Shown here piece after piece: positions 10,149 through 17,107 of a DNA stretch of 31,080 bases. How positions within the stretch are numbered: position 1 is the first letter of the stretch; each line of letters begins with the position of its first letter. Source of the stretch: a virus; the IMG/VR virus record IMGVR_UViG_3300033153_016016, positions 1-31,080 of that record; one strand, 5' to 3'. Made by a program: the position numbers and the translations under genes. The notes beneath the pieces were generated by a model. The model was not told where the DNA came from. It searched no databases and saw only the letters and a list, made by a program, of their open reading frames with translations.

Positions 10149-10532
10149 ATGGTAGATAGTGCTCAGGAGGCGGATGGGGATACCCCCATCCTGTCTTCCA
10201 TTTGCCCAAGGTGTGCTAACGCCTGTATAACGTGCAGTCGCTGCGAGCTCCCGTTAGACGATATGCGAGACATGGAAACAACTCTGGCGCCGAACAATAT
10301 AATTATTGACTGTAATAAGTTTATCATGAGGGGAATCAATGAAGAAGAAACTAACAGTAACGATGTCGGTGAAGGAATTCATTTCACTGAACGAAGGGTT
10401 CTTTCAGATGGATTGCGAGGAAATGTCGTTGAATGGGAAGAAGATGAAGAAAACGGACAAATTTACATTAGAATTCAACTCGACAGAAAAACTGCAGAAG
10501 GAAACTGTGCCGGAAAAGAGGACAAAGACTAA
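10149..10532 (+). CDS. Cys-rich protein with long overlap into the next frame (127 aa)
   Basis: ATG 10149 follows GGGAGG by 6 bases. The N-terminal third contains C-P-R-C, C-I-T-C, and C-E-L in close order (residues 19-33), a zinc-ribbon-like cluster. The C-terminal part (G-N-V-V-E-W-E-E-D-E-E-N-G-Q-I-Y-I-R-I-Q-L-D-R) reads as an acidic beta hairpin. From 10339 to 10532 it shares DNA with another gene in a different frame, also protein-like. Both cannot be constrained fully, so one C-terminus may be recent or spurious. AT-rich ATAAATATATAT lies 10 bases before the ribosome binding site. Confidence 0.55.
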   Translation: MVDSAQEADGDTPILSSICPRCANACITCSRCELPLDDMRDMETTLAPNNIIIDCNKFIMRGINEEETNSNDVGEGIHFTERRVLSDGLRGNVVEWEEDEENGQIYIRIQLDRKTAEGNCAGKEDKD

Positions 10533-10575
10533 AAAGGTCGACGACGGTGCGAATGCAGAAGGCATGTTTGCGTGA
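10339..10575 (+). CDS. Basic protein overlapping the Cys-rich gene (78 aa)
   Basis: ATG 10339 has GAGGGG at good spacing. The protein begins MKKKLTVTMSVKEFISLNEG and is Lys-rich, with a C-terminal block (PEKRTKTKKVDDG). It uses a different frame from the Cys-rich gene for 194 bases. The strong ribosome binding site and natural composition support it. No family recognised; charge suggests nucleic-acid binding. Confidence 0.55.
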   Translation: MKKKLTVTMSVKEFISLNEGFFQMDCEEMSLNGKKMKKTDKFTLEFNSTEKLQKETVPEKRTKTKKVDDGANAEGMFA

Positions 10576-10579
10576 TAAA

Positions 10580-10708
10580 ATGGTAATATGTGATCGATGT
10601 GGTGCTTATTTACATTATAAGGTAGGGAGCAATAATGTGCCGTTCAGAGAGTGTCCTCAATGTGGGAAGAAGTTCTGTTATCCAGAAGACGGTGATCCAA
10701 AATGTTGA
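10580..10708 (+). CDS. Zinc-ribbon mini-protein (42 aa)
   Basis: Reads MVICDRCGAYLHYKVGSNN, then F-R-E-C-P-Q-C-G-K-K-F-C-Y-P. C-D-R-C-G at residues 4-8 and C-P-Q-C-G at about 25-29 make a compact zinc ribbon with an extra Cys. It starts 4 bases after the previous stop and overlaps the next gene by 7 bases. Very similar in style to the mini-ribbons of the leftward block, but not an obvious paralogue. Function unknown. Confidence 0.65.
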   Translation: MVICDRCGAYLHYKVGSNNVPFRECPQCGKKFCYPEDGDPKC

Positions 10709-10986
10709 AATCAATGTCTTCGGACGATTTGGCTAAAGCCATCGAGAGGGCCGAGGTGCTGACGACTTTCATACAGAGCGTAGACTGGGGCGCAGTCCGT
10801 CAGGTTATTGTGGAGTGGGCGGACGACGCCGAAGAAATAGAACCGGAGACGTTCGGTCAACGAGAGGTAAAAAAGAAGAAACCGACGAAGGAAATTATGT
10901 CTATTCATATTGTATGTGAACCGGGAACATTGCCAGTACCGAGAAAAGCTGACGGGTCACCCGATGGTGAGGGAGTTTTCTTATGA
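10702..10986 (+). CDS. Small acidic/helical protein (94 aa)
   Basis: ATG 10702 follows GGTGA by 6 bases and overlaps the zinc ribbon. The N-terminal half is helical (SSDDLAKAIERAEVLTTFIQ, then W-G-A-V-R-Q-V-I-V-E-W-A-D-D-A-E-E). A Lys block (VKKKKPTKE) and a strand-rich tail (I-M-S-I-H-I-V-C-E-P-G) follow. No family recognised. It is coupled by ATGA to the following gene just before the terminase. Confidence 0.55.
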   Translation: MLKSMSSDDLAKAIERAEVLTTFIQSVDWGAVRQVIVEWADDAEEIEPETFGQREVKKKKPTKEIMSIHIVCEPGTLPVPRKADGSPDGEGVFL

Positions 10987-11363
10987 GAGAGTTCCTTTCT
11001 TACGACGAGATCTATGGGATGTTGAAAGGAGACATGGGTGACGCCCTCGACGAGAAACGCTTTGCTATCAGTGCCCTATCGGCACGCATATACGAAGAGC
11101 TCGTGCTGTGGAAAAGGCTAAATAAACTGTTGGAGGGGCTGAATAAACATCCGCTCGAACCAGAAGAATGGGACGAATATGGCATCCTTTCAAAGAAATC
11201 CGAATCTCTTACGCAGCTGATAGTGAGATCTGTGAAAGAGTTAGGGATTGAAAATAAGAAGTCCGTAAAGGAGCTTATAAATACACTCGACGAACGGATG
11301 CTTGGTGGTACGAATGACGATGAGACAAAGAGGACAAATGGAACAGCATCTGATAACTCTTGA
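10983..11363 (+). CDS. Helical protein, possible terminase small-subunit candidate (126 aa)
   Basis: GAGGGAG precedes the ATG and an ATGA junction joins it to the previous gene. The protein is nearly all helical and charged, with E-E-L-V-L-W-K-R-L-N-K-L-L-E-G-L and E-E-W-D-E-Y-G-I-L-S-K-K-S-E-S-L-T-Q-L in the middle and a Thr/Asn-rich tail. Helical proteins of 100-180 residues shortly before the terminase large subunit are often small terminase subunits, which bind the packaging site. No sequence motif proves that here, and no winged-helix or HTH segment is obvious. The position is the main support. Confidence 0.45.
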   Translation: MREFLSYDEIYGMLKGDMGDALDEKRFAISALSARIYEELVLWKRLNKLLEGLNKHPLEPEEWDEYGILSKKSESLTQLIVRSVKELGIENKKSVKELINTLDERMLGGTNDDETKRTNGTASDNS

Positions 11364-11448
11364 GGACGAAGCGAAATTCTTTGGATTCAAGACAAAGAGA
11401 TTGGGCGGCCAACTTATCATATTTTATGAGGAACAACAAGATGTCTGA
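11314..11448 (+). CDS. Small protein nested at a gene junction (44 aa)
   Basis: ATG 11314 follows GGTGG by 5 bases and lies inside the end of the previous gene; its stop overlaps the next gene by 8 bases. The frame reads MTMRQRGQMEQHLITLEDEA, then F-F-G-F-K-T-K-R-L-G-G-Q-L-I-I-F-Y-E-E-Q-Q-D-V. The GGQLIIFYEE strand is natural. It fills the gap between two genes in the manner of this genome, so it is probably real. No family recognised. Confidence 0.5.
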   Translation: MTMRQRGQMEQHLITLEDEAKFFGFKTKRLGGQLIIFYEEQQDV

Positions 11449-11797
11449 ATCAGATAAGAAAGACGATTTGCCAGATATAGAGGACTTCTTAGAGGCAGAC
11501 TCACAGTCGATCAATGGAGTTATCTCGGCGATAGCTTCTGCGCTCAAAGATAACAACTTTTGTAACTGCCATATACAACTGGGAGAAATCTCAGTCAACG
11601 CTTCGAGAAAGGAAAAGAATAGTTTGATAATGAATCTTGGGACGTTTAGAATTGAGATGTCGGACCCTGATACCACACTGAACGAAAAAGTTAAGAAAGT
11701 GATGTACATATTACGGACTATAAACAAACTTGGGTTTAGGCCGGATAAAATGGTTACCGAGTCACAACACCCCGTGCCAGAGGAGTTATATCAATAA
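11441..11797 (+). CDS. Protein of unknown function before the terminase (118 aa)
   Basis: ATG 11441 follows GAGG by 9-10 bases; a longer reading from 11360 has poorer sequence. The N-terminus is acidic (MSESDKKDDLPDIEDFLEAD), followed by a helix (INGVISAIASALKDNNF), C-N-C-H, and strands (IQLGEISVN, NLGTFRIEMS), then a C-terminal helix (NEKVKKVMYILRTINKLGF). No family recognised. A TAATG junction couples it to the terminase gene, so a packaging role is possible. Confidence 0.6.
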   Translation: MSESDKKDDLPDIEDFLEADSQSINGVISAIASALKDNNFCNCHIQLGEISVNASRKEKNSLIMNLGTFRIEMSDPDTTLNEKVKKVMYILRTINKLGFRPDKMVTESQHPVPEELYQ

Positions 11798-13377
11798 TGG
11801 TCGAAGAGAACAAACTCATAAAACTCAGGGAGCAGTTCGACGCAGTTCGCGGGGATCGAATTGCCCTGGAGAGGCTGATCAAGAAATTTTGTGAGACTTT
11901 TTTGATCGACAACAAGAGACGCCCACTTAGGCTGCGCCCCATGCAGATACAGATTGTAGCAGAATGTCTTACTAACCGATATTTGATGCTTTTGGCTCCA
12001 AGAGGTTCTGGAAAGTCAAAGGCGCTCAGTGTAGCTATAACAATGTGGATGTATTACTATCGCAGCGGCGAAAAGATTGCGATCGTGGCCCCACAGATGA
12101 AGCAGTGCAAAATTATATTTGGCGACGTTGTAGAGAATTTTATAGAATCGCCCGTGCTGTCAAAAATAGGTATTATCCATAATGTGAGGCACGAAAACGA
12201 CCCAATTTTGAAATTGGACGGTGGGTCGGTAGCTCAGCCACTTCCAGCAGAAACAAAGCGGGAAGGTCAGAGCATCCGTGGGTTTCACGCTACATTTTGT
12301 GTAGTGGATGAGAGCCCCATGATACCAGACAATCTTTTTGAATCTAATATAGAACCAATTGTGTTAGCGGAAGAAGCGCCATTTATTAACATAGGCACCC
12401 CAAAAACGAAGGATAACCACGCTTATCGATATCTATTTGACAAACGCTACGACCACTTTACAAGAAAAACGTTCACATATATAGAGGCCATGATAAAGGG
12501 CGACGCATATAAGACTCCGTATACCAAAAAGGACATTGAGATAAAGAAGAAGACGTGGGGCGAGGACAGTATTAAGTTTAGAACTGAATATCTTTGTGAA
12601 TTTATTGAACACACTGGGCAATTTTTTACAAGTGATGATTTTTCCAGGTCAGTATATAAGCTCGACTATTTCATTCGTGACCCAAAGAATATTAATGGTG
12701 ACACATTCGTAACAGTTGATTTGGCCCAGTCCCACAATTCAATAGTGTATGCGCTGTGGGAAGCGGGCGAAAAGTACGGGAAGGATATACTCTTCTTACG
12801 AGACTTACACGAAATAAAACCACCATCGAGTGGTATAGACCCAAAGCTAGTTAGGACTACGCTCTTAGACTATTGTCGGTTTTTCAACTGTCGTGCAATA
12901 ATTCTCGATTCAACCGGCGCTGGGAAGACTATGTTCGGCGACTTCAAACGCGAGGCGATGGAAGCGGGCCTTATGTTAAAGGTGATTCCGTTTTATTTTA
13001 GTATCAACAAAGCGGAACAATATGCGATGTACAAACATAAGCTAAGAGGCGGCTACATTATGCTTCCAAAAACACAAGCGCTGAAGAAAGCGTTCGAAAG
13101 GAAGATTATGAGTAAGTGTATGGAACAACACTTCACAATATCGTATGGTTTTGCAAAGGATCTAAAGAATGTGCTCATCAGAGCGCAGCAACACAGACAC
13201 GACGATTTTCCTGATTGCTTGTGCATGGCGCCTTTGTTAATGGGCAAAGTCAAACACAATCCAATAGTCCTTGGTGTAACAAGAGATAAGGCCCCACGTC
13301 ATGCGGTCAGGGCGTATGATTTTAGGGCTCTCGACGAGGAATTTGATAAAAGAAAATATGGCGAGGGGATAGGATGA
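11797..13377 (+). CDS. terL: Terminase large subunit (526 aa)
   Basis: The packaging motor ATPase and nuclease, which pumps DNA into the prohead and cuts concatemers. Walker A is A-P-R-G-S-G-K-S (residues 67-74), Walker B is C-V-V-D-E-S with D171/E172, and the coupling motif is I-N-I-G-T-P-K-T near 197-204. The RNase H-like nuclease domain shows D308 (T-V-D-L-A-Q-S), D371 (I-I-L-D-S-T-G-A-G) and the acidic cluster H-D-D-F-P-D around 468-473. Length is normal for the family. The ATG is joined to the previous gene by TAATG. The next gene starts in an ATGA overlap. All expected active-site residues are present, so the enzyme should be active. Confidence 0.93.
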   Translation: MVEENKLIKLREQFDAVRGDRIALERLIKKFCETFLIDNKRRPLRLRPMQIQIVAECLTNRYLMLLAPRGSGKSKALSVAITMWMYYYRSGEKIAIVAPQMKQCKIIFGDVVENFIESPVLSKIGIIHNVRHENDPILKLDGGSVAQPLPAETKREGQSIRGFHATFCVVDESPMIPDNLFESNIEPIVLAEEAPFINIGTPKTKDNHAYRYLFDKRYDHFTRKTFTYIEAMIKGDAYKTPYTKKDIEIKKKTWGEDSIKFRTEYLCEFIEHTGQFFTSDDFSRSVYKLDYFIRDPKNINGDTFVTVDLAQSHNSIVYALWEAGEKYGKDILFLRDLHEIKPPSSGIDPKLVRTTLLDYCRFFNCRAIILDSTGAGKTMFGDFKREAMEAGLMLKVIPFYFSINKAEQYAMYKHKLRGGYIMLPKTQALKKAFERKIMSKCMEQHFTISYGFAKDLKNVLIRAQQHRHDDFPDCLCMAPLLMGKVKHNPIVLGVTRDKAPRHAVRAYDFRALDEEFDKRKYGEGIG

Positions 13378-13688
13378 TTTCAATAGACACGAAAATCAAA
13401 CTGGCGATAGCGTCAACGAAGATGATTGGTAGAATGGTTCCGCTAGACGCTTTAGCCGAACATTTGCGCGACTCGTTTGGCGTCGAATTGTCTGATAGAC
13501 AGATCGCGGCTATATTTTCTCAATGGCGAAAGATGAAATTTAAGATCGAAAAGAAGCGGCACACTCACACAGAAGGCGGTTGTAATCGTGTGCGCTCACT
13601 TTATAGAACTGATGCGAAAACTATAAAAAGGTTGTTAGACCTTCTATATAGAAGACAATATATTTTCGACAAATCGTCTTTGAGGTAG
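13374..13688 (+). CDS. Small basic, probable helix-turn-helix protein (104 aa)
   Basis: ATGA overlap with terL and GAGGGGATAGG upstream. Residues 10-55 contain helices with the pattern V-P-L-D-A-L-A-E-H-L-R-D-S-F-G-V-E-L-S-D-R-Q-I-A-A-I-F, which looks like an HTH (helix, turn after F-G-V, second helix R-Q-I-A-A-I). The remainder is very basic (KMKFKIEKKRHTH, RVRSLYRTDAKTIKRLLDLL). Most likely a DNA-binding protein of the packaging module, possibly a displaced terminase small subunit, but this is inference from composition and position between terL and portal. Confidence 0.5.
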   Translation: MISIDTKIKLAIASTKMIGRMVPLDALAEHLRDSFGVELSDRQIAAIFSQWRKMKFKIEKKRHTHTEGGCNRVRSLYRTDAKTIKRLLDLLYRRQYIFDKSSLR

Positions 13689-13693
13689 TTTCC

Positions 13694-14929
13694 ATGGCTG
13701 AACACGAGAGAAAGACCCCCAAGGGCCGGATGAAGGGTTTCCAGACAGTCTATGATTTCAAAAAAGGACAGCCGCACATAGGTGACTTTACGTTTTATCG
13801 TAAGACCTATTTAACCGATCCGGTAGTTCAGACAAATATCAACATCCCGTGTAGATACATTTGGAAGAGCGGGTGGTATATACAAGGAACACATAAAAAG
13901 GCTGTGGCAGCTGTTCGTGAATATCTCGACAAGGTCGGGATCGACCACAAGGGTTATATTTTTGCTAAGGATTCTAAGATTTTTGGAACTGGGTACATGG
14001 AGTACACTAGTGAGGACTTATATATCAGAAATCCTGATACCATGTTTGTAAGGGTGGACAGCAAGGGGAGAATCAGAGGCTGGGAGCAGCGGACTCCGAG
14101 TAGGCTTGAACCCATCAAGTTCAGGAAGGAAGAGATCATATATATGGCTAACAATCCATTCTCTGACTCTGTATATGGCGTTTCGGACATAGAGGCGGTC
14201 CGGTATGTTGTGCGTTATCTCAAGGATCAAGCAGAGAGAGATGTTGGAGCCATGCTCAATAAGTATGTTGGTACGAAGTTCCTTATTAAGGGAGGGGCCA
14301 TGGATAATCCGTTTCAGGCGCCCGAGCTAGAGGAGCTGCGCGATTATTTTTCTGAGCTCAAGTTTCCGGAAGATATAATAACTGCTGGAGACGTGGACGT
14401 TAGTCTGTTAAACAGTCCTGGTCAAGGCATGGACTTTCGTGCATATCTCGATTACATCATCATGATTCTATCGATTGGTATGAACGTCCCGATCGTTTTT
14501 TGGGAAGGCAAGAGCTCAACGAACGCCACTGCAACCGTGCAATTGAAAGTGTTCGAGTCCTATGTCAAGTTCTTGCAAACTCAGATTGAAGACGCATTCA
14601 ATACACAGCTAATACCAAATATCATTCAAGATAAGATTGGCGACTCTGTCAAACGGGTGGACTATCCGAAATTTGTATTTAGGCCAGTTAACGTAGACGA
14701 GCTGTTTGTACAGGCCAAGACAGATTTGATATATCTGCAAAACGCGGTGCGCGACTCTTCAGAAGTTCGCGACGAGCGCGGCTTTGCTGAGAGGACTGAT
14801 CTACCAGCAGCGCCACGGAAAGTCGTCCCCTCTAATATTTCTGGTCAGACGGGCAAACCCGACCTTGCAAAAGAGATTGGGAAGCAGACTGGACAAAGCG
14901 ACATCGCATCCAAAGAGGTGAACAAATGA
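13694..14929 (+). CDS. Portal protein (411 aa)
   Basis: Forms the dodecameric ring at one capsid vertex through which DNA passes. Position directly before the prohead protease and capsid genes, length about 400 residues, and sequence (V-V-Q-T-N-I-N-I-P-C-R-Y-I-W-K-S-G-W, F-G-T-G-Y-M-E, N-P-F-S-D-S-V-Y-G-V-S-D-I-E-A, and the helical R-Y-V-V-R-Y-L-K-D-Q-A-E region) fit the HK97/SPP1-type portal family. A helix around M-I-L-S-I-G-M-N-V-P-I-V-F-W-E (residues 255-269) followed by K-S-S-T-N-A-T-A is also typical. The C-terminal tail is Lys/Gln-rich and likely disordered. GAGG stands about 8 bases upstream of the ATG. Confidence 0.85.
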   Translation: MAEHERKTPKGRMKGFQTVYDFKKGQPHIGDFTFYRKTYLTDPVVQTNINIPCRYIWKSGWYIQGTHKKAVAAVREYLDKVGIDHKGYIFAKDSKIFGTGYMEYTSEDLYIRNPDTMFVRVDSKGRIRGWEQRTPSRLEPIKFRKEEIIYMANNPFSDSVYGVSDIEAVRYVVRYLKDQAERDVGAMLNKYVGTKFLIKGGAMDNPFQAPELEELRDYFSELKFPEDIITAGDVDVSLLNSPGQGMDFRAYLDYIIMILSIGMNVPIVFWEGKSSTNATATVQLKVFESYVKFLQTQIEDAFNTQLIPNIIQDKIGDSVKRVDYPKFVFRPVNVDELFVQAKTDLIYLQNAVRDSSEVRDERGFAERTDLPAAPRKVVPSNISGQTGKPDLAKEIGKQTGQSDIASKEVNK

Positions 14930-16674
14930 GGACACGTAGAGTGAGCACGATCGACGAGTGGCTTGGACTCGAAGAGGAAAAACCGTTTGCTATAGTGAAG
15001 GCTTTGAGCACTGGGGACTTCCCAGGATATGGAAAAATTGGGAAGGTGGAGCTTGAGGAGCTTACACCGAAGCTCAGGGGCATTCCGGTGTATCTCGGGC
15101 ACCAAGTGACTCCGGACGACCTCGTGGGCGAGGTCACTGAGTCATGGTTTGAACGCGACGCAATAACTAACAGTTACTGTGCAAAAGCTAAAGTAACTAT
15201 CAATAAGGGGTCAAACGCATATGGTAAGCTATTGCAACTACTGGAACAACAACTATGTGACTCTGTGAGTCTACAGTTCAAATATGAATCAATGGGCGCG
15301 GGCGACAATGTCGATATGATGGGGATTGAGCCCATTGAGTTGAGTTTTGTGGAAAGGCCCGTATGCGAATCTTGCAAGATTGAATACGCGCAGTTTTCTA
15401 AAGGAGAGAGACAGATGTTAGATGAACTTTTTGACGAAGATGGTTTTGTACGACTACAGCACATAAGCGCGTTCGAAAATTCTGACGTAAAGCGCGACAC
15501 AGAAACAAATCGTGTCACAATCAAAGGAATTGCACTAAAGCCGGGCACGTTCAATGAACTTGAATACACGTGGGACGGGTTGAAGAATTCGTCGCCATCA
15601 CTTATTGGGCAATCAATCACAGTCGACCACAGCACATCTGTGCACGACGTAATTGGACAGGTAACAGATGCGTGGGCCGATGACCACGAAGAGGTAATAA
15701 TGTTTGAGGGCTTTATTGAAGACGAAGACATTGCCAAAAAAATAGAAAGTGGTCTATTGACTGCAATCAGTCCAGAAATTCGTGGGAAACCCACGAATCA
15801 GACGTTACCGATTATATTAACAGACGTTTTATTTACCGGAATCAGTGTCGTCGCCCGTCCCGCTTGCAAGGGCTGCAGGCTAACAACAAAATCAATGAAC
15901 TTTGCTAGGTTACTCGCGAAGTACTTTGAAGCTGGTGAAGAAGCGACAAAAGAAGCTCAAGAAAGCGAAAAGTATTTAAAGGATGATCGTGCTAATGGTA
16001 CAAGTACGGTTGAGACTAAAAATTCTGAAGGAGGAAATACCGTGACTGATGAAACAAAGGTTGAAGCTCAGGCCGATAAGACACAAGAGACAGTGGCCGC
16101 AGAGCCAGAGAAGCAGGTCGAGACTCAGGAAGTTGTTGCAGAGAACTCTGAGACTACTAGCGATGTAGGGACCCCACCGGCGCCTGCCGATGGACTCATC
16201 GAGAGAGAAGTCAAAGAAGAAATTGTGGCAGAAAACTCCGAGGAAGCTCCGGCTACAAAGCCAGAGAAGACCGAAGAAGAGCAAGTCACTACGGAAAAGG
16301 ATGTTGATACGGCTGAGAAACAGCCCGTTGAGCAGCCTATTTCTCAGGTGAACGATGAGCTTGCACAGAAGTTTGATACACTGACCACAAAGTACGCCGA
16401 GCTCGAGCAGTCCCACAAGGCACTGCTTGCCATAAACATTAATAAGAAAGAGCTCGAACTTGGACATCAAGTTGGCGACAAGAGGGTCGACGAACTTATG
16501 AGCAAGTCGACAGAAATATTAAACGAACTTTGGCAGACTATTAAGGACGTCAAAGGCAACGCCAAATTTGGCGACGAACCAAAGGGAGAGACTGTCGCTG
16601 TAGCACACACAGAAACACCAGCAGCGAAACCACAGAACCCGATGAAAGACGTCTATGATGGCTTGCATTATTGA
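14926..16674 (+). CDS. Prohead protease with duplicated domain, fused to scaffold (582 aa)
   Basis: Two related domains lie in tandem. Domain 1 (about residues 20-152) has G-H-Q-V (H59), D-D-L-V-G-E-V, D-S-V-S-L-Q-F (S113/S115) and V-E-R-P-V-C-E-S-C. Domain 2 (about 195-318) has V-D-H-S (H235), D-V-I-G-Q-V, A-I-S-P-E-I (S282) and V-A-R-P-A-C-K-G-C. His, then G-x-V, then Ser fit the S78/U35-type prohead maturation protease, which cleaves scaffold and capsid proteins. Residues 350-582 are Glu/Gln/Thr-rich with a coiled-coil (A-Q-K-F-D-T-L-T-T-K-Y-A-E-L-E-Q-S-H), a scaffold. Internal ribosome binding sites precede M164 and V373. GAGGTGA precedes the first ATG. Confidence 0.85.
   Translation: MRTRRVSTIDEWLGLEEEKPFAIVKALSTGDFPGYGKIGKVELEELTPKLRGIPVYLGHQVTPDDLVGEVTESWFERDAITNSYCAKAKVTINKGSNAYGKLLQLLEQQLCDSVSLQFKYESMGAGDNVDMMGIEPIELSFVERPVCESCKIEYAQFSKGERQMLDELFDEDGFVRLQHISAFENSDVKRDTETNRVTIKGIALKPGTFNELEYTWDGLKNSSPSLIGQSITVDHSTSVHDVIGQVTDAWADDHEEVIMFEGFIEDEDIAKKIESGLLTAISPEIRGKPTNQTLPIILTDVLFTGISVVARPACKGCRLTTKSMNFARLLAKYFEAGEEATKEAQESEKYLKDDRANGTSTVETKNSEGGNTVTDETKVEAQADKTQETVAAEPEKQVETQEVVAENSETTSDVGTPPAPADGLIEREVKEEIVAENSEEAPATKPEKTEEEQVTTEKDVDTAEKQPVEQPISQVNDELAQKFDTLTTKYAELEQSHKALLAININKKELELGHQVGDKRVDELMSKSTEILNELWQTIKDVKGNAKFGDEPKGETVAVAHTETPAAKPQNPMKDVYDGLHY
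16042..16674 (+). CDS. Possible nested scaffold protein from internal GTG (210 aa)
   Basis: Within the protease gene and in frame, GGAGG (16030-16034) stands 7 bases before GTG at 16042, residue 373 of the long protein. Starting there yields V-T-D-E-T-K-V-E-A-Q, the whole low-complexity scaffold with its coiled-coil, and no protease domain. Nested scaffold genes inside protease genes are known in phages (for example lambda Nu3 within C). The site is as strong as those before real genes here. A similar site, AAAGGAG before ATG 15415 (M164), could give protease domain 2 plus scaffold. Confidence 0.5.
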   Translation: MTDETKVEAQADKTQETVAAEPEKQVETQEVVAENSETTSDVGTPPAPADGLIEREVKEEIVAENSEEAPATKPEKTEEEQVTTEKDVDTAEKQPVEQPISQVNDELAQKFDTLTTKYAELEQSHKALLAININKKELELGHQVGDKRVDELMSKSTEILNELWQTIKDVKGNAKFGDEPKGETVAVAHTETPAAKPQNPMKDVYDGLHY

Positions 16675-16692
16675 AAAAAAGGAGATGAATAA

Positions 16693-17094
16693 ATGGCTTT
16701 TGGAACATATTCAGACGTCGAGCCGCTCGAAAATGCGAACGGACTCGTGAACAAAGACACTCTGTATACAACGACTCTGGACCCAACTGACGCAACTATT
16801 CTTGACGCTGGTGCGATTGATGACACTCTCAATGTGAGAACTGTCATTAGGCAGGGCACGGCACTTATAGTTGCAGTCAACAGCGCCCAGGATGGCTTGG
16901 AGATTACAGAAATTGAAACCGATGGAAATGAGACTACACCGAACGCGTGCTTGATCACAGAGATCAACTTTCTGGGTACTGGAACCGGTACACCGTTAGT
17001 TCTCGACAGGCAGGGAAATCCGCTTGACGTACAGACAGTGGCGATGAGCCTAATTATCTGTGCGAACGAGGCAGGAGAGTTCTATCTAATATAA
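16693..17094 (+). CDS. Probable capsid decoration or head protein (133 aa)
   Basis: ATG 16693 follows GGAGATGA by 4 bases. The protein is all-beta in pattern (T-L-Y-T-T-T-L-D-P-T-D-A-T-I, V-R-T-V-I-R-Q-G-T-A-L-I-V-A-V-N) and Gly/Thr/Asp-rich, with no Cys-rich or membrane segment. Its place between the scaffold and the major capsid protein is the standard place for a decoration protein that trims the outside of the capsid and locks it. No family motif proves it, so the call rests on position, size and composition. Confidence 0.55.
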   Translation: MAFGTYSDVEPLENANGLVNKDTLYTTTLDPTDATILDAGAIDDTLNVRTVIRQGTALIVAVNSAQDGLEITEIETDGNETTPNACLITEINFLGTGTGTPLVLDRQGNPLDVQTVAMSLIICANEAGEFYLI

Positions 17095-17107
17095 GGAGGG
17101 ATAAAAC

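Noticed and set aside
15174-15794. Long open frame on the minus strand inside the protease gene
   Set aside because: A frame opposite a well-supported gene, Ser/Cys-rich without ribosome binding site; a mirror of the coding sequence.
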